From contig NZ_LGJH01000140.1 of the NCBI RefSeq assembly GCF_001298105.1, positions 22,492 to 86,491 on the forward strand: a stretch of DNA of 64,000 nucleotides. The letters run 5' to 3'. This document shows, piece after piece, positions 55,983 through 63,810 of the stretch (position 1 is the stretch's first letter; each line of letters starts with the position of its first letter). Made by a program: the position numbers and the translations under genes. The notes beneath the pieces were generated by a model. That model saw nothing but the letters and a program-made list of their open reading frames with translations. It was not told where the DNA came from and did no database searches. The stretch is from Novosphingobium sp. ST904. GTDB taxonomy: Bacteria > Pseudomonadota > Alphaproteobacteria > Sphingomonadales > Sphingomonadaceae.

Positions 55983-57008
55983 GTGTTCAGGAAATTCCTC
56001 GCTGCCGCCAGCCTTGCCGTGCTGGCCGCCTCCGGTGCGGCCGATGCGCAAGTGCGGGTCGGCGAGAAGGGGGCGGGCACGCTCAATTCCCGGTTGAGCG
56101 GCGACCTCACGGTGCACGATCCGGTCATCATCCGGGAAGGAGATACCTACTACGTCTTCAGCACAGTGGGCCGCTATGTCGGCATCAAGACCTCGAAGGA
56201 CCTGAAGGTCTGGAAGGATGCCGGTTCGGTCTTCGCCGAGATTCCGGCATGGGCCAGGCAGGCGATCCCCGGCACCGAAGGCATCTGGGCGCCCGACATC
56301 TCCTACGTGAACGGCGAATACCGGCTCTATTACTCGGTCTCGACGTTCGGCTCCAACCGTTCCGCCATCGGCCTGGCGACGAGCAAGACGCTTGACCCCA
56401 AGGCCAAGGGTTATGGCTGGAAGGACCAGGGCCTCGTCGTCATGTCGACGCATGAGGACGACTTCAACGCCATCGACCCCAACTTCGTCGAGGATGCGCA
56501 GGGCCGCCAGTGGCTCTCGCTCGGAAGTTTCTGGACGGGCCTGAAGCTGTTCCCGCTCGACGCGAAGACCGGCAAGGTCGCCCCCGGCACCGAGCCCTAT
56601 TCGATCGCCCGCCGCCTCGCTCCTGCAGGTGGCCCGGCCCCGGTCGAGGCGCCTTTCATCATCCCGCACGGCGGCTTCTACTATCTGCTCGCCAGCTATG
56701 ACTATTGCTGCAAGGGCGTGAACAGCACCTACTACACCGTGGTCGGACGCTCGAAGAAGATCACCGGGCCCTACCTCGGCAAGGACGGCAGTTCGATGAT
56801 GGAAGGTCGCGGCACGATCTTCCTGCGCGCCGACCTGGAAGAGCAGCAGCGCTTCCGCGGCCCCGGCCATGCCGGCGCCTTCACCGACAAGGACGGCACC
56901 ACTTACGTCGTCTACCATGCTTACGACAAGCAGGCGAACGGAGCGCCCACGCTGCGCATCGCGCCGATCCGCTGGGACGCGGACGGCTGGCCTGTCGCCG
57001 AATACTGA
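55983..57008 (+). CDS. Secreted GH43 endo-/exo-acting arabinanase (arabinan endo-1,5-alpha-L-arabinosidase type)
   Basis: Cleaves alpha-1,5-arabinan. 341 residues from a GTG at 55983 with GGAGAG 4 nt upstream; the longer in-frame ATG at 55938 overlaps dgoA. Signal peptide FRKFLAAASLAVLAASGAADA. Five-bladed propeller with catalytic residues in place: base Asp in VHDPVIIREGDTYYVF, Asp in NAIDPNFVEDAQGRQW and acid Glu in APVEAPFIIPHGGFYYLL, plus the EGIWAPDISYVNGEYRLYYS motif of GH43 arabinanases. Export by Sec. An intrinsic terminator follows. Confidence 0.92.
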   Translation: MFRKFLAAASLAVLAASGAADAQVRVGEKGAGTLNSRLSGDLTVHDPVIIREGDTYYVFSTVGRYVGIKTSKDLKVWKDAGSVFAEIPAWARQAIPGTEGIWAPDISYVNGEYRLYYSVSTFGSNRSAIGLATSKTLDPKAKGYGWKDQGLVVMSTHEDDFNAIDPNFVEDAQGRQWLSLGSFWTGLKLFPLDAKTGKVAPGTEPYSIARRLAPAGGPAPVEAPFIIPHGGFYYLLASYDYCCKGVNSTYYTVVGRSKKITGPYLGKDGSSMMEGRGTIFLRADLEEQQRFRGPGHAGAFTDKDGTTYVVYHAYDKQANGAPTLRIAPIRWDADGWPVAEY

Positions 57009-57021
57009 TCCCACCTGACGG

Positions 57022-57055
57022 CACCCCGGTCCCCCGACCGGGGTGTCCTTTTTCC
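57022..57055 (+). terminator. Intrinsic terminator between two GH43 genes
   Basis: CACCCCGGTC-CCCC-GACCGGGGTG, perfect 10-bp stem, then TCCTTTTTCCC. It ends the long operon that starts at 49308 and gives partial or full separation of the next GH43 gene. Confidence 0.85.
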
Positions 57056-57111
57056 CATCGCCGGATCAAATCGGACCGGCGCCACGAAACAAGCATCTCG
57101 GAGAGGATGAC

Positions 57112-58542
57112 ATGAACTTTTCCCTTTCGCGCCGCGCTTTTGCCGCCAGTGCCGCCCTGCTTCCCATCGCCTGCAACCGTGCAGCCGATGCCACTCTCGG
57201 TGGTGACGACAAGGCTGCCGTCGCCGATCCGCTCAAGGGCCCGATCAATCCGCTGGTGAAGAACCGCGCCGATTCGCAGGTCTTCCGCCACGAGGACGGC
57301 AACTACTACCTCACCGGCTCGGTCCCCGAATACGATCGCCTGATCCTGCGTCGCTCGAAGACGCTGGCCGGTCTCGCCACCGCCGAGGAGCGCGTGCTCT
57401 GGCGTCATGAGAAGACCGGCCCGATGTCCGGCTTCCTCTGGGCGCCCGAACTGCACCTCATCGACGGCAAGTGGGTCATGTACTTCGCAGCCGGCCCCAG
57501 CGGCGGCGGCGAGGACGTGTTCCGCATCCGCACTTACGCCATCGTTTGCGACGGCTCCGACCCGATGACCGGCAAGTGGTCGGTCCTTGGCGAATTCAAG
57601 ATGCCGTGGGACAGCTTCAACCTCGATTCCACGAGCTTCGTCCACAAGGGCCAGCGCTATTTCGCATGGGCCCAGCGCGAGGAAGGGATCGACACCAATT
57701 CGAACCTCTACATCGCGCCGATGAAGGACGCGCTGACGCTTTCGGCCGATCCCGTCCGCCTTACGGTGCCGACGCTCGACTGGGAAACCCGCGCCTACAA
57801 GGTGGCAGAGGCCCCGGCGGTGCTGGCAAAGAACGGCCGCCTGTTCATGACCTACTCGGCCAGCGGCACCGGCGCCGTCTATTGCCTCGGCATGCTGACG
57901 ATCGACGAGAACGCCAACCTCATGGACCCCAAGGCATGGACCAAGTCGCAGAAGCCGGTCTTCGCGACTTGCGTGGAAACCTCTGTCTACGGCCCCGGCC
58001 ACAACAGCTTCACGGTGGACGAGAACGGCAACGACATCCTCGTCTACCACGGCCGCGACTACGAGAAGATCGAAGGCGACCCGCTGCTCAACCCGGATCG
58101 CCACACCCGCGTCCAGCGCATCTATTACGATGACAAGGGCGCGCCGGACTTCGGCGTTCCGGTCGGCAACGGCGCGCTGCCCGAGCGCTTCACCCCGGCT
58201 GTGAACCGCGAGGTGATGCTGGGTCATGACGGTACGAAGCTGACCCTCGCCAAGGGTACGCCGCTGCCCCGGACCCAGTTCCGCGAGATCGCCGGCGCTG
58301 ACGGCGCGGTGCAGCTTTCGCCGATCCTCCTGCGGGACAAGGGGCTTGCGGTGGGCAAGGACGGCGTGGCTGCGCTGACCGCGCTCGGCACTGCCGACCT
58401 GTTCCTGCGCGAGGCCGGCGAAGTGCAGGGCACCGTGCGCTTCGTTTCCAAGTCCGACTCGTCGAAGGCGCTCGCGTTCTCCGGCGATGCGGTGAAGTTG
58501 GCGGACAAGGGCGATCCGGCGACCAGCTGGCTCGTCGGCTGA
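57112..58542 (+). CDS. GH43-family exo-arabinosidase with AbfB-like C-terminal domain, Tat-type lipoprotein
   Basis: 476 residues from ATG 57112 with GGAGAGGA upstream. The N-terminus LSRRAFAASAALLPIAC combines a twin-arginine motif (SRRAFAA) with a lipobox (LPIAC), so it is probably exported folded by Tat and lipidated. The GH43 propeller (about 45-350) shows base Asp in ADSQVFRHEDGNYYLTGSV, FLWAPELHLIDGKWVMYFA, Asp in FNLDSTSF and acid Glu in YKVAEAPAVLAKNG, resembling GH43_26-type exo-1,5-L-arabinanases. The C-terminal ~120 residues (TRFREIAGADGAVQLSP-like to DPATSWLVG) look like an AbfB/CBM42 arabinose-binding trefoil. Exact specificity is inferred. Confidence 0.82.
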   Translation: MNFSLSRRAFAASAALLPIACNRAADATLGGDDKAAVADPLKGPINPLVKNRADSQVFRHEDGNYYLTGSVPEYDRLILRRSKTLAGLATAEERVLWRHEKTGPMSGFLWAPELHLIDGKWVMYFAAGPSGGGEDVFRIRTYAIVCDGSDPMTGKWSVLGEFKMPWDSFNLDSTSFVHKGQRYFAWAQREEGIDTNSNLYIAPMKDALTLSADPVRLTVPTLDWETRAYKVAEAPAVLAKNGRLFMTYSASGTGAVYCLGMLTIDENANLMDPKAWTKSQKPVFATCVETSVYGPGHNSFTVDENGNDILVYHGRDYEKIEGDPLLNPDRHTRVQRIYYDDKGAPDFGVPVGNGALPERFTPAVNREVMLGHDGTKLTLAKGTPLPRTQFREIAGADGAVQLSPILLRDKGLAVGKDGVAALTALGTADLFLREAGEVQGTVRFVSKSDSSKALAFSGDAVKLADKGDPATSWLVG

Positions 58543-58562
58543 CAGCAACAACTCAGACAAGA

Positions 58563-58590
58563 CCGCCCGGAATCCTCGTGTTCCGGGCGG
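58563..58590 (+). terminator. Hairpin after second GH43 gene
   Basis: CCGCCCGGAA-TCCTCGTG-TTCCGGGCGG, perfect 10-bp stem, 20 nt after the stop. Only AATT follows, so termination may be partial. Confidence 0.6.
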
Positions 58591-58658
58591 AATTGCGGCG
58601 AATCTGCCACACTCCACGTCCCTTTTTGATAGCGCTCCCCCTTTTATCCTTGCATCGC

Positions 58659-58673
58659 ATTAGTCAGACTAAT
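58659..58673. promoter_or_regulatory. Candidate GntR/FadR-type operator, site 3 (perfect palindrome)
   Basis: ATTAGTC-A-GACTAAT, a perfect 7+1+7 palindrome 61 nt before the TonB receptor ATG. The T-GTC-N-GAC-A core agrees with the TGT/ACA-type half-sites used by FadR-subfamily GntR proteins. Immediately next to site 4. Confidence 0.65.
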
Positions 58674-58674
58674 A

Positions 58675-58689
58675 ATTAGTCCGAGTAAT
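58675..58689. promoter_or_regulatory. Candidate GntR/FadR-type operator, site 4
   Basis: ATTAGTC-C-GAGTAAT, one mismatch from the perfect palindrome; its centre is 16 bp from that of site 3. Two adjacent sites suggest cooperative binding at the receptor promoter. A further GGGAGGG ribosome site lies at 58721-58727 before the ATG at 58735. Confidence 0.6.
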
Positions 58690-58734
58690 TCGAAGGGGCA
58701 TGGTATGGGCCAGCCCCAATGGGAGGGTTGATCC

Positions 58735-61563
58735 ATGGCGCTCAAGCCATTTGCATTCTGCACCGCATCCGTCTTCGCCCTGAGCCTCGCCACCGTGGCT
58801 CACGCGCAGGATGCCGCTCCGCAGGCCGCCGACGCCGCTGAACCGACTGCCGAGGACATCATCGTCACCGGCGTGCGCGCCTCGATCGTGGGCGCCATCA
58901 ACAGCCGCAAGGAAAACATCCAGATCGTCGATTCGATCGTGGCTGAAGACGTCGGCAAGCTGCCTGACAACAACGTGATCGAAGCGCTCCAGCGCGTCAC
59001 CGGCATCCAGGTCACCGACCGTGCCGGCGGCGAGACCGGGACCATCACGATCCGTGGCCTGTCCGATCCTGTCACCACCTGGAACGGCCGCAACATCTTC
59101 ACCGCGGCCGGCACCTCGTTCGCGCTGCAGGACATCTCGTCGAACCTCGTCCGCAAGATCGACGTCTACAAGACCCGCTCGGCAGACCAGCTCGAATTCG
59201 GCCTCGCCGGCCAGATCGACGTCGCCACGCGCCGTCCGTTCGACTTCGACGGTTTCACCATTTCCGGCCTTGCGCGCGGTGTCTACAGCGAGCTGGCGGA
59301 CAAGGTGAACCCGAACGTCGCGCTGCTCGTCAGCGATCGCTGGGAAACCGGCATCGGCGACATCGGCTTCCTCATCAACGGCAGCTATACGCGTTCGAAG
59401 TATCGCAACATGAACGTGCAGGCCGGCGCCCTGGTGCCGTTCGCCACCGAAAACCCGCCTTCGGACACCTGGCTGACGCCGCTGCAGCGCATTTTCCCCA
59501 ACACCGACCCGGCGAACCCCTACTGGAAGCCGGGCCTCAACGCGGGTCTGCCGACCACGCCGGGTTCGACCCTCAACATCGACGGCGTAGAGGTACCTTA
59601 CTACCTCTCGCGCGATGCGGTCATCAGCTCGGATCTTTACGGCAAGCGTGAGCGTCCCTCGATCAACGCCGCCCTGCAGTGGGCGCCGAACGACCGTTCG
59701 ACCTACACCGCCGAGTTCTACTACACCGGCTTCCGCGGCAGCACCTTCAACTCGATGCTGTTCAGCTTTGCCGACTGGTGGGGCGATCTGGGTGATGATC
59801 CGGGTTCGACCTTCGAACTCTATGACGGCACCAACGTCATCAAGTCGCGCAAGATCGGCGGCGTTTCGGGCTTCAACAGCGCGGACTACTCCACGAACAA
59901 GACCGACAGCTATGTCTACGCTCTGAACGCGGACTGGGACGTGGGCGATCGCGGCAAGATCACCGCCGACCTCGCCTACCAGGACAGCAAGAACGAAACC
60001 TCGTTCTTCGCCGTGCGCACCAACCGCGCGCCGCTGGACATCGACGTCGACTTCAACGCCGGCGGCGGTATCCCGTCGTACAGCTTCGGCACGCCGGGAG
60101 TCCTGACCGACGCAACCCAGTGGACCGTCGGCGACCTGTTCGACAACGGCAACCGGAGCACCGGCAAGGCTTTGACCTTCCAGCTCGACGGCTACTACGA
60201 ATGGGACGAAGGCTTCCTGCGCCGGATCAAGGCGGGCTTCCGCTACGACGATCGCAAGGCCAGCACCTTCATTCGCGAACAGAGCGCGGGCGCCCTGGGC
60301 GGCACGCTGGCCTCGCTGGGTGACGGTTACAGCTTCACCAACAGCGGCTTCTTCGATGGCCGCGCCGACGTTCCGACCAGCTGGGTGCTGGCAAACGGCC
60401 CGGCGCTGTACAAGAACGCCGACGCCATCCGCACGCTCTACCAGGCGGCCAACCCGAACCTGCTGCTGTCCGATCAGCTTTCGTTCGGCCGCGTGTTCGA
60501 CATCAACGAAGTCACCCTGGCGGCCTACCTCCTGGCTGACGGTCAGGTCGAAATCTTCGGCCGTCCGCTGATGCTCGAAGGCGGCGTGCGCATGGTCACG
60601 ATCGATACCGATTACGACTACTTCGATCGTTACAACGACTATGCCCGCACCGGCGTTTCGACCGGTCAGATGAAGTTCCTGCCGAGCTTCACCGCACGTT
60701 ACGAGATCACGCCGAACCTGCGCGTGCGCTTCAACTACGGTGAAACCCTGCGTCGTCCGGCGTTCGGCGACCTCAACCCGAACGTTTCGCTCACCGGCGA
60801 CCTTTCGGGTCTGGGCTTCGGTACGGGCAGCGCCGGCAACGCCGGCCTGAAGGCGACGACGTCGAAGAACTTCGACCTTGCGCTGGAATGGTACTTCGAG
60901 CGCAACAGCGCAATCTACGTCACCGGTTTCCGCCGCGAAATCAGTGGTCTCGTCGTTCCGCTCACCACGCTCGAGTATATCCCGAACAACGGCATCGAGG
61001 GCAGCACCGCCACCGACTACTTCCAGGTTACCCGTCCGACCAACGCGTCCGACGGCGTGCTGAAGGGCGTGGAACTGGGCCTGACCTACTTCCCGACCTA
61101 CCTGCCGAGCGTGCTCGACGGCCTGGGCTTCCAGGGCAGCGCCACGATCCTCGACTCTTCGCAGACGATCCCGGAAACCGACGACGAGGGCAACACCGTC
61201 CTCACCAAGTCGGCGTTCTTCGCGGTGTCGAAGTTCTCGTACAACGCCACGCTGGCTTACGAGCGCGGTCCGATCGGTGCACGTCTCTCCTACGTGTGGC
61301 GCAAGGGCTTCCTCCAGCGCAACGAGGCGCGTGCCTTCGCCAACCCGATCGGCTTCTGGCGCAAGCCCGAGAAGAGCCTGGACTTCCAGCTCACCTTCGC
61401 CGTGACCGACGACATCGGCCTGACCTTCGACGCGGTGAACATCACCAAGGCGAAGCAGCAGGACTACTACAAGTTCGAGGATGCCGGTGGCCCGGTCACC
61501 ATGAACGCGAATACCCTGCTGATCGACCGCACGTTCGCGGCGGGCGTTCGCTTCAAGTTCTAA
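58735..61563 (+). CDS. TonB-dependent outer-membrane receptor
   Basis: Energised outer-membrane importer, here presumably for arabinan or arabinogalactan oligosaccharides. 942 residues. Signal peptide KPFAFCTASVFALSLATVAHA; a TonB box-like stretch EDIIVTGVRASI; plug domain with VDSIVAEDVGKLPDNNVIEA and LQRVTGIQVTDR, VRKIDVYKTRSADQLEFGLA; then a 22-strand barrel ending in FAAGVRFKF with a terminal Phe. This sequence type is common for carbohydrate receptors of Caulobacter and sphingomonads. Two palindromic operator candidates precede it and two hairpins follow, so it is its own unit. Confidence 0.95.
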   Translation: MALKPFAFCTASVFALSLATVAHAQDAAPQAADAAEPTAEDIIVTGVRASIVGAINSRKENIQIVDSIVAEDVGKLPDNNVIEALQRVTGIQVTDRAGGETGTITIRGLSDPVTTWNGRNIFTAAGTSFALQDISSNLVRKIDVYKTRSADQLEFGLAGQIDVATRRPFDFDGFTISGLARGVYSELADKVNPNVALLVSDRWETGIGDIGFLINGSYTRSKYRNMNVQAGALVPFATENPPSDTWLTPLQRIFPNTDPANPYWKPGLNAGLPTTPGSTLNIDGVEVPYYLSRDAVISSDLYGKRERPSINAALQWAPNDRSTYTAEFYYTGFRGSTFNSMLFSFADWWGDLGDDPGSTFELYDGTNVIKSRKIGGVSGFNSADYSTNKTDSYVYALNADWDVGDRGKITADLAYQDSKNETSFFAVRTNRAPLDIDVDFNAGGGIPSYSFGTPGVLTDATQWTVGDLFDNGNRSTGKALTFQLDGYYEWDEGFLRRIKAGFRYDDRKASTFIREQSAGALGGTLASLGDGYSFTNSGFFDGRADVPTSWVLANGPALYKNADAIRTLYQAANPNLLLSDQLSFGRVFDINEVTLAAYLLADGQVEIFGRPLMLEGGVRMVTIDTDYDYFDRYNDYARTGVSTGQMKFLPSFTARYEITPNLRVRFNYGETLRRPAFGDLNPNVSLTGDLSGLGFGTGSAGNAGLKATTSKNFDLALEWYFERNSAIYVTGFRREISGLVVPLTTLEYIPNNGIEGSTATDYFQVTRPTNASDGVLKGVELGLTYFPTYLPSVLDGLGFQGSATILDSSQTIPETDDEGNTVLTKSAFFAVSKFSYNATLAYERGPIGARLSYVWRKGFLQRNEARAFANPIGFWRKPEKSLDFQLTFAVTDDIGLTFDAVNITKAKQQDYYKFEDAGGPVTMNANTLLIDRTFAAGVRFKF

Positions 61564-61574
61564 CCTGACAAGGC

Positions 61575-61604
61575 GCCGCGACACACGCCATTCCGTGTCG
61601 CGGC
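61575..61604 (+). terminator. First hairpin after TonB receptor
   Basis: GCCGCGACAC / GTGTCGCGGC, perfect 10-bp stem around 10 nt, 11 nt past the stop codon. Confidence 0.6.
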
Positions 61605-61611
61605 CCGCCAT

Positions 61612-61676
61612 AGGCGGCTGTTCTTCCGGGCTCCTCTCCCAACACAGGCCCGGCAGGACGGCCGCCTTTATTTTTC
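61612..61676 (+). terminator. Second hairpin with T-run after TonB receptor
   Basis: AGGCGGC (61612-61618) pairs with GCCGCCT (61661-61667), with an inner CCGGG/CCCGG pairing, followed by TTATTTTT. The T-run makes this the more convincing intrinsic terminator of the pair. Confidence 0.7.
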
Positions 61677-61716
61677 CTGCTATTGCTGACGCTCGCCAGA
61701 CCATGAAGGGGTAACG

Positions 61717-63810
61717 ATGCGCGGAAACATCCGGACGATCCTCGCCACCGCGGCGCTTCTTGCGAGCGGGGCCAGCCTGCCGCCTGCCGCATCCTCCCAA
61801 GAATCCGCGTCTTCCAGGACCTCCGCTTCTTCTGGTGTCGGCCGGGCTGTTCCGAAGCTCGATACCGCCGCCATCGCCAAGGCTCGCTTCGGCAACGACG
61901 CCGCCTGGTACGAACAGCGCATTCCTTTCTTCGAGAGCGCCGATCCGAAGATCGATGCGGTCTACTACTACCGCTGGGGCCTGTTCCGCGCGCACCAGCG
62001 CGACCTTGGCGTGCAGGGCTACGTCACCACCGAATTCGCCGACGACGTGGACTGGCAGCGCGAGCCTTTCGCCAGTCTCAACGACGCCAGCGGTTTCCAC
62101 ATCGCCGAAGGGCGCTGGCTGAACGACCGCCGCTTCACCGACGATTACGTCAACTTCATGTACGAGGGCGGCAACGACCGTCACTTCACCGACCACATGG
62201 CCGACTCGGTCTGGGGCCGCTACCTTGTTGACGGCGACCGCGAGGCGGTGCTCGCGCACCTCAAGACGATGCGCCACATCTACCGGCTGTGGGACGAGAA
62301 GTTCGACTTCACCAAGGGGCTCTACTTCGTGGAGCCGCTGCTCGATGCCACCGAATACACCGTGTCCTCGATCGACGCCTCGGGCGGCAAGGACGGGTTC
62401 CGGGGCGGCGATTCCTTCCGGCCCTCGGTCAACAGCTATATGTTCGCCAATGCCCGTGCCCTTTCGCGCATGGCGGCGCTGGCGGGCGACACGGCTATGG
62501 CCAAGGAATACGCGGGCCGTGCCGAGGCCTTGCGCACGCGCGTTCTCGAAGACCTGTGGAGCCCGAAACTCGGCCATTTCGTGGACCGCTACCAGGTCTC
62601 GAACGAGCATGTGAAATACTGGGACCAGATCCGCAATCGCGAGTTGGTGGGCTACCTGCCGTGGATGTTCGATCTCGTGCCGGACGAGGCGAACTATTCG
62701 GCTGCCTGGGGCCATCTGCTCGATCCCGCCTCGCTGGCGGGCAAGGCGGGGATGCGCACCGTCGAGCAGAACTACGAATATTACATGCGCCAGTATCGCT
62801 ATCTGGGCACCGCGCCCGAGTGTCAGTGGAACGGGCCGATCTGGCCCTACCAGACCACGCAGGTACTGACCGGCATGGCCAACCTGCTCGATCACTATGG
62901 CCAGACGGGTCCGGTGACGCGCAGCGACTACATGCGCCTGCTGCGCCAGTACACCCAGCTTCACTACCAGGGTGAGGGCAGGAACGCGCGGCTCGACCTG
63001 GAAGAGGATTACCACCCGGAGACCGGCAAGCCGATCGTCGGGCTGGACCGCAGCCATCACTATTTCCATTCCGGCTATCTCGACCTGATCCTGACCGGCC
63101 TTGTCGGCATCCGCCCGCGCGCGGACGACGTGCTGGAGGTCAACCCGCTGCTTCCGGCCGCCGGTGACCCGCAGGCGCTGGGCTGGTTCCACATCGAGCG
63201 CGTGCCTTATCACGGTCACGAGGTCTCGGTGACATGGGATGCGGACGGCAAGCATTATGGCCGCAAGGGGCTGACCATCGCGGTGGACGGCGCCGAAGTC
63301 GCTCACCGTGACGATCCGGCCCGGATCGAGGTGCCGCTTGCGCGCAAGGCCAATGCCCCGATCGTGCGGGAGGAGAACCTTGCGGTGCAACTCGTACGGG
63401 GCAACTTCCCCAAGGCCAGCGCGTCCTCCGGCACAGAGGCGGAGAACCTGCACGACGGTATCGACGGCCGCGCCTGGTTCTATCCGGAACTGCCGAACGG
63501 CTGGGATTCGGCGAAGTCTTCCGCGCCGCAGTGGTACGCGGTCGACTTCGGCAAGACGGTCACGCTCGGCCGTGCGGAGCTGGCGTTCTTCGCCGATGGT
63601 GCGAAGTTCGCGGCGCCGCGCCGGGTCTCGGTCGAGGTCTGGCGCGATGGCGGCTGGCAGCAGGTGGCCGCGCCCAAGGCCGTCCCGCTTGCCAATGGCG
63701 TAACCGAGCTGCGCTGGCCCGCCGTTACGGGCGAACGCATTCGCGTGACGATGGTGCCGGCAGCCGGCCGCGCCATCCGCCTTTCCGAACTCAAGGCCTT
63801 CGCCCGCTGA
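61717..63810 (+). CDS. Secreted (alpha/alpha)6-barrel glycoside hydrolase (MGH1/GH63-like) with C-terminal discoidin-like domain
   Basis: 697 residues with signal peptide RTILATAALLASGASLPPAAS. The catalytic part (about 50-540) is an (alpha/alpha)6 barrel of the MGH1-like/GH63 superfamily: VYYYRWGLFRAHQRDLG, FRGGDSFRPSVNSYMFANAR, LVGYLPWMFDLVPDE, ECQWNGPIWPYQTTQVLTGM and DRSHHYFHSGYLDLIL. Acidic residues in GGDSFRP and the late EEDYHPETG are candidate catalysts. Residues about 555-697 form an F5/8-type C (discoidin/CBM32-like) module. The locus suggests an arabinoside or galactoside substrate, but the family covers very different sugars; specificity is not predictable here. Confidence 0.78.
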   Translation: MRGNIRTILATAALLASGASLPPAASSQESASSRTSASSGVGRAVPKLDTAAIAKARFGNDAAWYEQRIPFFESADPKIDAVYYYRWGLFRAHQRDLGVQGYVTTEFADDVDWQREPFASLNDASGFHIAEGRWLNDRRFTDDYVNFMYEGGNDRHFTDHMADSVWGRYLVDGDREAVLAHLKTMRHIYRLWDEKFDFTKGLYFVEPLLDATEYTVSSIDASGGKDGFRGGDSFRPSVNSYMFANARALSRMAALAGDTAMAKEYAGRAEALRTRVLEDLWSPKLGHFVDRYQVSNEHVKYWDQIRNRELVGYLPWMFDLVPDEANYSAAWGHLLDPASLAGKAGMRTVEQNYEYYMRQYRYLGTAPECQWNGPIWPYQTTQVLTGMANLLDHYGQTGPVTRSDYMRLLRQYTQLHYQGEGRNARLDLEEDYHPETGKPIVGLDRSHHYFHSGYLDLILTGLVGIRPRADDVLEVNPLLPAAGDPQALGWFHIERVPYHGHEVSVTWDADGKHYGRKGLTIAVDGAEVAHRDDPARIEVPLARKANAPIVREENLAVQLVRGNFPKASASSGTEAENLHDGIDGRAWFYPELPNGWDSAKSSAPQWYAVDFGKTVTLGRAELAFFADGAKFAAPRRVSVEVWRDGGWQQVAAPKAVPLANGVTELRWPAVTGERIRVTMVPAAGRAIRLSELKAFAR

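Noticed and set aside
58669..63453. Very long minus-strand open frame (about 1590 codons)
   Set aside because: It lies antisense to the TonB receptor and the glycosidase, both with unmistakable domains. High GC with biased third positions leaves stop-free antisense frames; the translation has no recognisable domain.
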